Assembly: GCF_004118265.1 (NCBI RefSeq)
Contig: NZ_SDHW01000001.1
Location: 1,488,001-1,552,000 of the forward strand
Source: Lacibacter luteus
Lineage (GTDB): Bacteria; Bacteroidota; Bacteroidia; Chitinophagales; Chitinophagaceae
Reading direction: 5' to 3'
DNA: 64,000 nucleotides
The notes below the pieces were generated by a model. It did not search any database. It was given only the letters and a program-made list of their open reading frames with translations, and had not been told where the DNA came from. Within the stretch, counting starts at the first letter, position 1. Each line of letters starts with the position of its first letter. The position numbers and the translations under genes were made by a program. Below are positions 44,389 to 54,371 of this stretch, in pieces.

Positions 44389-47300
44389 TTAAAACTGAAC
44401 ATTTAAACCAACTGCATAGCTCCTTGCATTTGGATAACCACCTGAGTTATCTCTTCCCAACTGTGTAACCAATTCAGGATCGGGGCCGCTGTAATTCGAA
44501 AATGTAAATACGTTATTGGCTGTTAATGTGAGCCTGCACGAGGTCATCTTAAAACGTGCGATCAATTTCCTGTCGAGGTTATAAGCCAATACAATGTTGT
44601 TGATCTTCCAGTATGAACCATCTTCGAGGAACAATGTTTGGTTGCTGCGGAAAGGTTGCATAACACCTGCTCTTCTGAAATCAAATGGATTTGGATATTG
44701 TGCATTCACTGTACCGCTTCCTTTGTCTGTAGATGATGGTTTCCAGTAATTGTATTGATCAATTGGTACAAGCGCTGTCGGCTGCAAACGTTCGCCATTT
44801 GGACCAATTGCTGCGGGGTTGCCAAAGTTTTGCATCGTCTTCGATAAAGAAGCATTCAGCAGATCACGAAACAGTGTGCACGATACGTTGATGTTTAACT
44901 GAAAGCCTTTAAACTGCATTTGCGAAAGAATACCACCTGTTACTTTCGGAATGGGATTACCAATTGGCAACAGATCTTTTTCATCTATGATATAATCGCC
45001 ATTCACATCTGTCCAACGTGGATCACCACCCTGGAAATAATACCCAGTACCAGAACCTAATTGTTGACGACGACCTGTTGCTATATTCACCGGCACATCA
45101 CCTGTGCTTGCATAAATGCCCTGTGTATGATAAATAAGATTTGAAATAGCATTACGTCCTATGCGGTAAATAACCGGCACATCACTACCATTGTCTTTTA
45201 TCTGCTTTGTCATCTGGCGAAGATTTTCAGGAAGCTGCGTCAATATCTCCCTGTTCAATGCACCGTTTACACTAAGTGTCCATTGAAATGGTTTGCTTTG
45301 TTTGAACATGCGTACGGTAGCAGTCCATTCCATTCCATAGTTTACAAGACTAACTGCATTTGTTTGCAACTCAGCAAAACCACTGGTATTCGCCAGTTTA
45401 ATTTCCATAATCTGGTTATCGATGGATCTGTAATAAGTCTCATAAGTTAACTGGAGTGCATTATTAAAGAGTCCTAATTCAATACCGGCGTTGGTACTTG
45501 TTTGTGTTTCGGGTAAAAAGTTTTCGTTAGGAATGGTTGCATAATCGATGGTAACGGTCGGGTTGTTATTGTAAGGCAGCCCTACAATGTAACGACCATA
45601 GGTATCAAAGATGTCGCCGGTTGGGCGTATGTTACGTCCCCACGATGCTCTTGCTGAACCATAACTTAACCAGGTAACTTTCTCCAACCATTTTTCCCTG
45701 TTGAAGTTCCATCTTGCACTAACAGCAGGATTTTTTGAATAAGGTTGTTTTGACCCTGTATTGGATGTTCCATCAAAACGGAATGTGAAATCAATTACAT
45801 ATTTGCGATCGAAGTTGTATGAGAACGAACCGCCGTAACCATGTTGTCTTCTTTCAGTAATATTATTTAATGTGCCTCCACGTGAAGCTCCCCATCCATA
45901 ACCAATAGGCCCTGTTATCTGATCGTTAGCTGTGCGATCTAAACGAACTGCGTTTGCACGAAAACCGTTTGTGTTGATCTCGTTAAACACATACGCATTA
46001 AAGTTGTGAAGATTGCGTAGCGTGGTGGTGTAGTTAATGATCGAACGGTTGTTCAACTGATAGCTCCTGTCGTTATAGCTATATGATTCAGAAGAACCAT
46101 TACTTAGAAACGATGGCGTAAACCGATCAGTTGTTCCTGAATTGAAATTATAGCTGATAAGATTTCCAAGACGTAATCCTTTCAGTGGTTCATAAGATGC
46201 ATCAAGACTTGTAAGGATGTTTGCCGTTTTATTATTATTGGTGACTCTTGCCGCCGCTAATGCGCTGTTATTTTCAGAGAACATCGATGGCGATGGCAGT
46301 AATGAAGATGAAGATCCACCACTTGCCACACCTGTTTGTATTAAACCAACACCACTACCGTTTTGCTTTTGACCCAGCTGACTTGAAAGGCTTACCAGCA
46401 CACGCAACTGATTAGTAGGTGCATACTGTGCATTCATACTAAGACCATAACGCTTAAAGCCTGTGTTCTGCACAATACCATTTTCCTGGTAATAGTTCAG
46501 GTTGGTTTTATAATTGAACCTGTCATCACCACCACGAATACTCAGGTTATGTTGTTGGTTATAAGTAGTGCGGTAAAAATAATCCTGCCAGTTTGTTGAG
46601 TTATTGAAATAAGGATTCAAACTGTCTGACAAGAAAGGTGTTTGATTGATCAATGCCTGCGCTGCTGCATAGGAAGTATCATAATCAAGAATGGTGCGTA
46701 TGCGGAGTAAACGTTCTTCTTTACCACCGATCACTTCACGTAAGCGTGGCGGTGCCTTCACAAAAAAGTTTGTTGAATATTGTACAACAGGCACTTTCGA
46801 TTTACCTCTACGTGTAGTAACGATAATCACCCCATACGCTGCTCTTGCACCATATACCGATGTTGCTGCTGCATCACGCAACACTTCCATTTGCTCTATA
46901 TCTTCTGGTGGTATTAATGCCAATGGATTGATACCTGCCCCACCACCCTGGAATCCGTATTCATAATTTGTATTTACATCAACAGGCACACCATCGATCA
47001 CAAACAAGGGCGATGTCGGTGTTAAGAAACCATCGCTGCTGATATTAATATTTGAAATACCACGCAGGTTAATTGTGCCCATACCACCAGGTGAGCCGGA
47101 GTTGTTCTGCACATTCAAACCTGCTACTTTACCCTGCAATAATTCTACAACATTTGATACAGGTACATCCTGCAACGCTTTACCATTTACAACAGTACTT
47201 GAACCGGTAGCAGTTTCTTTTGTTTTTTGCCGGAACCCCTGGATCACTACTTCCTGCATAGCATTATCTTTTACAGAAAGAGAAATAGTTACAGATGAAT

Positions 47301-47574
47301 TGCTCGACATAAATGTTTTACGTACCGCAGTAAAACCGGAGTGTGTAAAAACCAATTCAGTTCCTGCATCAATGGTTACAGTAAAAGCACCATTCGCATC
47401 GGTTGTTGCAATTGTTTTTGAAGGTTTAACTGTTGATACTGTTACACCCTGCATACCCGTTTGCTGTGCATTGTCTTTTACAACACCTTTTACAGTTATC
47501 TTATTCTGTGCATAGGTATGCACAGCATTAAAAAGCATGCAAGCCAATATTCCTATACAGGGTAACCATCTCAT
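44389..47574 (-). CDS. SusC/RagA-family TonB-linked outer-membrane transporter, copy 1
   Basis: A protein of about 1061 residues. The start at 47574 (MRWLPCIGILACMLFNAVHT) gives a signal peptide cut after TYAQ. A carboxypeptidase-D-like N-terminal domain follows (KITVKGVVKDNAQQTGMQGV), then the plug with the SusC hallmarks VELLQGKVAGLNVQNNSGSPG and LRGISNINIS and MEVLRDAAATSVYGARAAYG, and a 22-strand-type barrel ending GYPNARSYAVGLNVQF. It forms the importing pair with the SusD directly downstream and depends on TonB-ExbBD energy. It begins 48 bases after the DUF5007-like gene, so it is likely transcribed from the promoter at 54319-54350. Confidence 0.96.
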   Translation of the reverse strand: MRWLPCIGILACMLFNAVHTYAQNKITVKGVVKDNAQQTGMQGVTVSTVKPSKTIATTDANGAFTVTIDAGTELVFTHSGFTAVRKTFMSSNSSVTISLSVKDNAMQEVVIQGFRQKTKETATGSSTVVNGKALQDVPVSNVVELLQGKVAGLNVQNNSGSPGGMGTINLRGISNINISSDGFLTPTSPLFVIDGVPVDVNTNYEYGFQGGGAGINPLALIPPEDIEQMEVLRDAAATSVYGARAAYGVIIVTTRRGKSKVPVVQYSTNFFVKAPPRLREVIGGKEERLLRIRTILDYDTSYAAAQALINQTPFLSDSLNPYFNNSTNWQDYFYRTTYNQQHNLSIRGGDDRFNYKTNLNYYQENGIVQNTGFKRYGLSMNAQYAPTNQLRVLVSLSSQLGQKQNGSGVGLIQTGVASGGSSSSLLPSPSMFSENNSALAAARVTNNNKTANILTSLDASYEPLKGLRLGNLISYNFNSGTTDRFTPSFLSNGSSESYSYNDRSYQLNNRSIINYTTTLRNLHNFNAYVFNEINTNGFRANAVRLDRTANDQITGPIGYGWGASRGGTLNNITERRQHGYGGSFSYNFDRKYVIDFTFRFDGTSNTGSKQPYSKNPAVSARWNFNREKWLEKVTWLSYGSARASWGRNIRPTGDIFDTYGRYIVGLPYNNNPTVTIDYATIPNENFLPETQTSTNAGIELGLFNNALQLTYETYYRSIDNQIMEIKLANTSGFAELQTNAVSLVNYGMEWTATVRMFKQSKPFQWTLSVNGALNREILTQLPENLRQMTKQIKDNGSDVPVIYRIGRNAISNLIYHTQGIYASTGDVPVNIATGRRQQLGSGTGYYFQGGDPRWTDVNGDYIIDEKDLLPIGNPIPKVTGGILSQMQFKGFQLNINVSCTLFRDLLNASLSKTMQNFGNPAAIGPNGERLQPTALVPIDQYNYWKPSSTDKGSGTVNAQYPNPFDFRRAGVMQPFRSNQTLFLEDGSYWKINNIVLAYNLDRKLIARFKMTSCRLTLTANNVFTFSNYSGPDPELVTQLGRDNSGGYPNARSYAVGLNVQF

Positions 47575-47622
47575 TGCAGTTATTTTTTTGCGTGTGTATA
47601 TACTTAACATGTGTGTCCTGTA

Positions 47623-48675
47623 TTAATCGTTGGTGAATTTTGGATTATCGTTTTTAAACGCAAATACTATTTCCCAATCGCCGGGTTCATAAATTGCAAA
47701 GTCGAGACCTAGTGTAGCAATTTCTCTTCCACCATTAAAACCAATGCGTGAATAGCTGAATCTGGCTATTGCACGACGACCATCGGAAGTAGTGTACCGT
47801 GTTGGAATTTCCACAGCAGGAATGGGGTAAGCCATTTTATAGGTAACACCTGTTGCGGTTACTTGCTTTTCGAAACCATGTACAACATTGTTCCAATCTG
47901 TTTCTGCAAACTTTGCAGGATCGATCGGGTTGTATAACGTATCGAGAAAACGGAAGGTTAATGTGTTGGTTGAAGGCACACCTGCTTTTACCACTTTGCG
48001 TATGTACACATCAATATCGTTGTACGAAAGATAGCGGTTGGTATTGGCGCCTTTGATGTTTGTAATAACAGAAGCATACACACCATTTGTAACAGGCTGC
48101 CCGGTTGATGCATTATAGTTTGAAGGTTCGTACGGACGTTCCTTTAAAGGCATCAGTTTAATATTGCGGTAATACCTGCGGCCTCCTGAGTTTGATAATT
48201 CCACATCAAACAAATAACCGGAGTCGGGCTGCGAACGTACAAAAGCTGAACGTGCTTCTGCCCACATGGTAAATGCACCGGAGTGTGGTCCTATCTCAAA
48301 TAATGGGCGATATTGCTTTTCACGTTTTGCTTCAATCTCTGCAATGGATCTTTCATTTCCATCATATGCTTTTTTCCAAACCATCACCGGGAAAACATCT
48401 GTCAGTTCTGGTGCAGGATCACCGTTTCTTCTGCGTGGATTTACAATTTTAAAATCGGAAGGATAAGTTGTACTACCCTGGTAGAAATTATCAGTAAAAA
48501 ATGTTGTACGCCCCAACACCGGCTGATACGTATCGATGGTGTATTGCGAATCGACCCCTACTGTTTCCCTTTCTTTTGGAAGGTATTTTTTACAGGCACT
48601 TGCTGCAAGCAGCACAGCAACTGCAAGAATGTAGTATCGGCGTTTGCGCACAACTTTTTGTATTTTTTTGTTCAT
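47623..48675 (-). CDS. DUF5007-like lipoprotein
   Basis: A 350-residue lipoprotein (MNKKIQKVVRKRRYYILAVA, lipobox ASAC). The mature start YLPKERETVGVDSQYTIDTY and LGRTTFFTDNFYQGSTTYP resembles the DUF5007 proteins that accompany SusCD pairs. It is beta-rich, and no catalytic motif is apparent. It stands at the same relative place after the first SusC-SusD-fasciclin set as the DUF5008-like protein does after the second, suggesting equivalent accessory roles, probably in surface binding. Function is unknown. Confidence 0.78.
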   Translation of the reverse strand: MNKKIQKVVRKRRYYILAVAVLLAASACKKYLPKERETVGVDSQYTIDTYQPVLGRTTFFTDNFYQGSTTYPSDFKIVNPRRRNGDPAPELTDVFPVMVWKKAYDGNERSIAEIEAKREKQYRPLFEIGPHSGAFTMWAEARSAFVRSQPDSGYLFDVELSNSGGRRYYRNIKLMPLKERPYEPSNYNASTGQPVTNGVYASVITNIKGANTNRYLSYNDIDVYIRKVVKAGVPSTNTLTFRFLDTLYNPIDPAKFAETDWNNVVHGFEKQVTATGVTYKMAYPIPAVEIPTRYTTSDGRRAIARFSYSRIGFNGGREIATLGLDFAIYEPGDWEIVFAFKNDNPKFTND

Positions 48676-48716
48676 CGTTATCTTCTGTTTAAAAGAAAAT
48701 GAGATTTAAATAGAAC

Positions 48717-49403
48717 CTATCGTTTATTCACTCGTTTGATAAAATCGTTTCCAAATCCAAAATCATGACCTGTTGGCAACAGATGCACAATTCCGTTTGT
48801 GGTTTTAATATCAACCGTAATGGTATTTACCCTTACCCAGTTGCGTGTAAAAATGGAATTACGTGGATCGCTGAAAGTGATCGTCTTTGGTCCGCCACCT
48901 AAAAAACCCGATGCGTTGGTTGCTACATACTGCAGCTGCATATTGTAATCGTAACGGAAGGAGGCATACAGCTTACCATCGGTAAAACCTTTCAAACTAT
49001 CTGTATGTTGTAAGCCGGGAATAATGTAGCGGCAAACAAATGTGTCGAGCAAAGCCGAATCAATTGTTGCAAGCGATACCTGCGGCATTGCAGGAATAGA
49101 ATCTTTGCGGGCCTGGTTAATGTTAAAGAGTGCCAGTTCGAAACTTCTGTTATTGGCTGCAAACAATGTAATGTTGCCTGTTTTAAGTGCAGCCGACAAC
49201 CCTGTTAAACGGCCTGCAACAAACAAAAGCGAATCGTAAACACCTGTTTGTGCAGTAAGATATTCGTAAGTAGATCCTTTAAATGTTCCTGCTGTGTTTG
49301 AATAATTGTAATATCCTTTATCGTTCTTGCTGCAGCCAACCAATGCTGCAACAATCAGTACACATACTGCAATCAACAAATAATTTTTTCTGATGAAGCT
49401 CAT
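48717..49403 (-). CDS. Fasciclin-domain lipoprotein, copy 2
   Basis: A 228-residue lipoprotein (MSFIRKNYLLIAVCVLIVAA, lipobox ALVGC). The FAS1-like features are YEYLTAQTGVYDSLLFVAGR, the H1-type NITLFAANNRSFELAL, FVCRYIIPGL and TVDIKTTNGIVHLLPTGHDF. It resembles the copy at 42079-42792 in length, order and gene position, directly after a susD gene. A surface-exposed accessory role for the SusCD complex is inferred. Confidence 0.82.
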   Translation of the reverse strand: MSFIRKNYLLIAVCVLIVAALVGCSKNDKGYYNYSNTAGTFKGSTYEYLTAQTGVYDSLLFVAGRLTGLSAALKTGNITLFAANNRSFELALFNINQARKDSIPAMPQVSLATIDSALLDTFVCRYIIPGLQHTDSLKGFTDGKLYASFRYDYNMQLQYVATNASGFLGGGPKTITFSDPRNSIFTRNWVRVNTITVDIKTTNGIVHLLPTGHDFGFGNDFIKRVNKR

Positions 49404-49454
49404 TCGTTACATTTTTACTTTTGCTGAAAACGTTTCGTTTATACCACAGCCGGC

Positions 49455-51032
49455 TTATTGCCAGTAGGCATTTTGTGTAATCTTTGAATTTCTGTTCAAC
49501 ACTTCCTGTGCAATGGGCCAGTAAATACCACCTTTATCAATCAACATGTTAAAAGCAGGGTTTGTGCGTTTTAATTTATTGAAGCGAACCAGGTCGTACC
49601 ATCGCCAGCCTTCGCCCATTAATTCTCTTCTGCGTTCTGCAAATATTTCTGTTAACAGATCACGTGATGGTGCAGGAGAAACAGATGCAAGACCTCTTAC
49701 ACCTCTTACAGCATTTAACTCCTGGTAAGCAGCATCGGTTTGGCCCAATACAGCCAACGCTTCTGCACGCAACAGTTTAATTTCTTCGAGGCGTGTAAAC
49801 ACAATGGAAGAGTTGAACACCGCAAACTGTCCGGCGTTACCAACATTACCATCAACCACACGAATCTTTTTAAACACAGGAACAGCTGCACTGTAGTTTT
49901 CGAAATAGTTGGTATAAATAGTTTGTTGTACCGATGCAGGATCTACACCAAAGCGTTGATCGGTTCCGCCATTACTTCTGGGAAACGCTGATGCAATAGA
50001 ATCTTTCGGCACATATATTTCCGGTAACGGTTTCGACATTGGATACAAGGTTGTATTTGCCAACGTGAGTTGTTCAATATGCCCTTCAGAAGTTGTTTCG
50101 CCCACGTTGCGGTTAAAGCTGAAACCAAGCAGTTGATTGTAGTTATTATTAACACCGCTGTTAAACAATGTTGTTACCAGGTTGGTAGTGCTTACTAAAG
50201 TGAGATTACTTTTTGATGCGTTGTTAACAATATACTCTGTGTAAACAGCTGCATCGATATAACGACCCTGCCACGCTGCAATATGTGCAAGTGTTGCATA
50301 AGCTGCCAGGCGTGTTACCGGAGCATTTAACCATTGTGAAGAGTTGTACCCGTAATAATTGTTCGGATAAATCTGTGCAGGATCAACCCCTGAATAAAGA
50401 AACGGAAGATTAGGTGCTACCTGTACCAACTCCTGTTCTGCAAACGAAAGCACAGCGTTTTGATTGGTGCGTGGCAATTCTTCAAAACTGCCCTCTTTCG
50501 TAGCAGTGATCAATGGAACATCGCCCCATATTCTTGCTATATAGAAATAAGTAAATGCACGAATAGCTCTTGCCTGTGCTACATCGAGTTTGTAATACGA
50601 CTCCGTATAACGTTGATCTGCCTTACAACCTGCAACACGTTCAATAAACAGGTTACTTGCATTGATAACTGCATAAAACCTGCGCCAGTTAGTTGCAGCT
50701 TCAATAGTTGGAAACGATGCGTTGAGTTTACCATCAATCACTGCTTTAAGATCGGTTCTGTACACCGAAAGAAAATCGCCGTTACGCAACTCTCCCCACA
50801 TCCAATGCGCATTGTTATCTGCAAGCGCTGCACGAAGCAAACCATACAAGCCCATCAAACCGCTTCTTGCATCTTCGTACGAATCCCAATGCCCTTGTTC
50901 ATCGGCCTGGCGTGACGATTTAATGTCTAATTGTTTATTACAAGCTCCCATGAAAAGCATCAATACGGTAGCAAGCAACAGTTTTTTTCCAACGCTCATT
51001 ACTTTGTTTGTTGCTGTTAAAGTCATCTTCAT
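49455..51032 (-). CDS. SusD/RagB-family nutrient-binding lipoprotein, copy 2
   Basis: A 525-residue protein with lipobox LMLFMGAC; the Met at codon 12 (MSVGKKLLLATVLMLF) could be the true start. It has the SusD features WDSYEDARSGLMGLYGLLRA, LDVAQARAIRAFTYFYIARI, IWGDVPLIT and the C-terminal LLRAEALAVLGQTDAAYQEL, NAVRGVRG and ERRRELMGEGWRWYDLVRFN. It pairs with the SusC encoded immediately upstream (25-base gap). Substrate is unknown. Confidence 0.95.
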   Translation of the reverse strand: MKMTLTATNKVMSVGKKLLLATVLMLFMGACNKQLDIKSSRQADEQGHWDSYEDARSGLMGLYGLLRAALADNNAHWMWGELRNGDFLSVYRTDLKAVIDGKLNASFPTIEAATNWRRFYAVINASNLFIERVAGCKADQRYTESYYKLDVAQARAIRAFTYFYIARIWGDVPLITATKEGSFEELPRTNQNAVLSFAEQELVQVAPNLPFLYSGVDPAQIYPNNYYGYNSSQWLNAPVTRLAAYATLAHIAAWQGRYIDAAVYTEYIVNNASKSNLTLVSTTNLVTTLFNSGVNNNYNQLLGFSFNRNVGETTSEGHIEQLTLANTTLYPMSKPLPEIYVPKDSIASAFPRSNGGTDQRFGVDPASVQQTIYTNYFENYSAAVPVFKKIRVVDGNVGNAGQFAVFNSSIVFTRLEEIKLLRAEALAVLGQTDAAYQELNAVRGVRGLASVSPAPSRDLLTEIFAERRRELMGEGWRWYDLVRFNKLKRTNPAFNMLIDKGGIYWPIAQEVLNRNSKITQNAYWQ

Positions 51033-51057
51033 GTTTACTGATTAGTTTAAATGATTT

Positions 51058-54012
51058 TTATAATTCAATTCTAACACCTGCAATAACTGTTCGTGAAAGT
51101 GGCAATCCATAGCCTGTATAGATGCCATTATAATTCACCAGCTCAGGATCATCGCCTTTAAATGACGTTATTGTAAAAAGGTTGGTACCTGTTATATAAA
51201 ACAAGCAACTGCGGAGCGATTTGTTTTTGCTGTTTGCCTTTGCCAGTTCGTAACTGAGTGTTATGGAGCGAAGCTTTAAAAACGAAGCGTTATCGAGGAA
51301 CAAGCTTTGATCGAGACGGTAAGGCACTACCGAACTCCACGGATTGTACATGGGATAACCCGACAGATCCATTTTCTTTTCCCAGAAAGTGATTTCTTTT
51401 ACAGAGTTGATATTGTTGCTTGCTTCTACATTAATAAAATCGAGACGTGAGGAAGCATATTGGTTCAACACCTGGTGACCCAATGCTGTATAAAACTGCA
51501 TATCGAGACTGAATGCCTTGTACGCAAGCGTTGTACTAAACCCGCCGGTAACTTTTGGCAAATAATTTCCTGTTACCAGTTTATCATCATCATTAATACG
51601 GTAATCGCCGTTAAGATCTAACCACCAGGGGTCGCCTAATGTAATGGGTACACCACGATAGTTAAGCGCTACACCGGTTTGCGGATTAACCGTGATCTGA
51701 TTTTGACGTTTGTAGTTGCCGAAATTTTTCAACAACCAAAATGCATCAATGCGTTTTCCAACAACCAGTTTGTTATTGCCAATAATAAGTTCATCCAATC
51801 CGCCCGGTAATGCAACGAGTTTATTTTTATTGTAGTTGAAGTTTGCAGAAACGCTCCAACTCAGCTCATGCTTATCCTCAGGAAGAATGTTTGCAAACAT
51901 GGTAAAGTCGATACCGTTGTTGCGTACATGTAAGCCCGACTTGTAGGCACCTGTATACCCCCATTCTGTTGGTACAGGCACAGGCAACAGCATTTGTTTG
52001 TCTTCCCTGTTATAAACATCAATACCAAATTTGAGATTACCGTTTAAGAAACCCATGCGTACAGCAAGATTTGCCTGTTCGCTGTAAGCCCATGGAATAC
52101 CATAACCAACCCATCCGCTGGTATATGGTCTTGATATGCCCGGAATACCTGCATAAGAACCCAATGTTGGTTCGTTACCCCAGCCCATATCTACACGGTA
52201 TTGTGCACCTGCATTAAACCTGTCGTCGTTCAACAATTTTCCTAAACGTGCCCACGATGCGTTAACCGAAAATGCATTGAAGTCTTTTAATGCATCGCCA
52301 TAATGTTTTTTAACATCCCACTCAATGCCTCCGGAAAAATTAGTTGTCCAGCGATTGTCGGGTTGCATGTTTGATGAGCCGTCTCTGCTTACAACAGCAT
52401 GCAGTTTCAACACATCATCAAACGAGTAAGTTGCCTTGCCCGAAAACGAAGCAAGTGCCGAACGCATTTTGCTTGGGAAATAATAAACACGGAAAGCAGC
52501 AGGCAACAGATAGTCCGCTGCATTGGGGTCGCCATTCACCACATTGATCTTTACAAAATCGTTAGGCCCGTTGTATGCATATGCATAATCATACTTATAA
52601 GTATCGGCCATAAAGTTCTGACCAGCCTCAAGCATTAATTTTTGCCTGCGGTTTACATCTATCTGATAGGATGCGGTATTGCTTACAACCATGCGTTGGT
52701 TGTACCCGAAGTAGTTGGATACAAAATTGTTTTTTTCTAATAAAGTGGTAGGCCAGAAAACATCACGGATGCCTTCGTTGTAATCAAATGCAATTCTGCC
52801 ACGATAACTGAATTTGTTGAGGTTGGCCGATAAAGCAAAATATCCCTGGATAACATTCGATGTATTATCGTCGATTACTTTATCGAATTCATTCAGGTAA
52901 GAACTGTACACGTTTTTATTCGGCGTAAGCGGGTTAGTTAAATCGGGAATATAACGTTGCTCTGCCAGGCGGTCACGAATATTGCGGTTACGTGTACGCT
53001 CTAAACGATTATAGTTTAACATGCTCGATACCGTTAACCATTTAATAGGCGAAGCATTAATAAAGAACGAACCTGTGTAACGGTTAATAGCTGTACGGTC
53101 GGCACTTGATGCATTTTTGGTTGCACTGCCGAAGAAACGGAAATTAGCACGCTCCGATCCTCCGGTTAAACTCAAATCAAGATTGTACAAAGCTGCATTT
53201 TCATAATACTTATCGCCCCAGTTTGCAGGACCATAATAATCTGCATTGGTAGAATCTCTTAAGTAAGGAGGATAATTCAAACGATCTGCAAGCGTTCCAA
53301 AGCGATCGTAAAATGGTTTGCGAAAACTATTCTCATACGCAGCATTAACCGGTGTAACTGAAGGCTTCAATGCATAACCATAATAACTGTTTACTGCTAT
53401 TTCCCTGTAACCTGAATGTGCATTTTTTGTAGTTATCCAGATAGCACCATTTGTTGCAACAGGTCCAAGGGCGGCAAGTGTTAACGGATCCTTTATTACT
53501 TCAATAGATTCGATATTATCGGGATTGATCGCTGCAAGCAAATTGGTAGCCGGACCAATGCGGTTAAAATCGTACTTCTGTATTTCGTAAGCAAATGGAT
53601 TATCCTGCGCAAGTGGAATGCCGTTGAGAAAGATCGCTGCCTGCTGATCGAATAGCTCACGTTTACTAAGCAATGGTGAAGAAATACCACGGATAAAAAT
53701 ATTCTGTTCGCTGCCTGGTTCTCCGCTTGGCTCCTGCACATGTACACCCGCTGCATTTCCTTTTACTATCTGCTGCAACGAAATAACCGGCTGCTTAAGC
53801 ACATATCGCAAGGGCACAAAACTGATTTCTTTAAACCCTGCTGTTGCAGTTTCTACCTTAACGCCATTTGTAACAGACATGATTGCTGTATCGCTCTTGG
53901 AGGAGGTTGAAGTTGTATCGGACTGAGCGTTTGCATTACCAACGAAAGAAAACAGCAATGCAGTAACAATAAGCTTCTGTGCTGTCGCAGACAGAATCAT
54001 TCGCTTCTTCAT
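51058..54012 (-). CDS. SusC/RagA-family TonB-linked outer-membrane transporter, copy 2, lacking the N-terminal CPD domain
   Basis: A 984-residue transporter starting at 54012 (MKKRMILSATAQKLIVTALL, signal cut after NANAQ). Unlike copy 1 there is no carboxypeptidase-D-like domain: after a Ser/Thr-rich linker of some 50 residues the plug begins at once (LQQIVKGNAAGVHVQEPSGE, IFIRGISSPLLSKRE, IESIEVIKDPLTLAALGPV). The barrel is complete and ends GYGLPLSRTVIAGVRIEL. It is the first gene of the whole 20-kb locus and lies about 300 bases downstream of the predicted transcription start. Confidence 0.95.
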   Translation of the reverse strand: MKKRMILSATAQKLIVTALLFSFVGNANAQSDTTSTSSKSDTAIMSVTNGVKVETATAGFKEISFVPLRYVLKQPVISLQQIVKGNAAGVHVQEPSGEPGSEQNIFIRGISSPLLSKRELFDQQAAIFLNGIPLAQDNPFAYEIQKYDFNRIGPATNLLAAINPDNIESIEVIKDPLTLAALGPVATNGAIWITTKNAHSGYREIAVNSYYGYALKPSVTPVNAAYENSFRKPFYDRFGTLADRLNYPPYLRDSTNADYYGPANWGDKYYENAALYNLDLSLTGGSERANFRFFGSATKNASSADRTAINRYTGSFFINASPIKWLTVSSMLNYNRLERTRNRNIRDRLAEQRYIPDLTNPLTPNKNVYSSYLNEFDKVIDDNTSNVIQGYFALSANLNKFSYRGRIAFDYNEGIRDVFWPTTLLEKNNFVSNYFGYNQRMVVSNTASYQIDVNRRQKLMLEAGQNFMADTYKYDYAYAYNGPNDFVKINVVNGDPNAADYLLPAAFRVYYFPSKMRSALASFSGKATYSFDDVLKLHAVVSRDGSSNMQPDNRWTTNFSGGIEWDVKKHYGDALKDFNAFSVNASWARLGKLLNDDRFNAGAQYRVDMGWGNEPTLGSYAGIPGISRPYTSGWVGYGIPWAYSEQANLAVRMGFLNGNLKFGIDVYNREDKQMLLPVPVPTEWGYTGAYKSGLHVRNNGIDFTMFANILPEDKHELSWSVSANFNYNKNKLVALPGGLDELIIGNNKLVVGKRIDAFWLLKNFGNYKRQNQITVNPQTGVALNYRGVPITLGDPWWLDLNGDYRINDDDKLVTGNYLPKVTGGFSTTLAYKAFSLDMQFYTALGHQVLNQYASSRLDFINVEASNNINSVKEITFWEKKMDLSGYPMYNPWSSVVPYRLDQSLFLDNASFLKLRSITLSYELAKANSKNKSLRSCLFYITGTNLFTITSFKGDDPELVNYNGIYTGYGLPLSRTVIAGVRIEL

Positions 54013-54318
54013 AATTAAGTCAGTTAGTTTAGGTTTATACCCAGGATACACCACAGCGTTAACCACAGTAATCCTTATTTATCGAAATCAATCTTCGCCT
54101 TAACGGCTCTTGATCAAATTGTCATCAATCTTCTAATCGGGCTGCACTTGAATAATCACATTCTACACACTTCTGTTTTTATTTATATGGCTTTATGGCA
54201 AACAGAATAATGGATCATCAAATTTGAATTCAGCAATCGTTTTTCTCATCCTTGCTACATCAACAACTGTATCGAAATGTTATGTTGTTGTGATGTAATT
54301 ATCATCTCTTCGTTAAAC

Positions 54319-54350
54319 CAAATTTATATGGGTGATGTTATCTCTCCAAA
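54319..54350 (-). promoter_or_regulatory. Promoter of the SusCD surface-nutrient locus
   Basis: The reverse strand has TTTG (54347-54350), a 20-base spacer and TAAATTTG (54319-54326), a full consensus match. Transcription would start near 54312, giving a leader of about 300 bases before the susC ATG at 54012. That leader (54013-54312) holds no gene I can support. Confidence 0.7.
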
Positions 54351-54371
54351 AGCCCCGAAACCCTTTGCACT

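Noticed and set aside
34700-54012. Ordinary polysaccharide utilisation locus
   Set aside because: No glycoside hydrolase, lyase or carbohydrate esterase is encoded between 34700 and 54012; the only evident enzyme is a peptidase.
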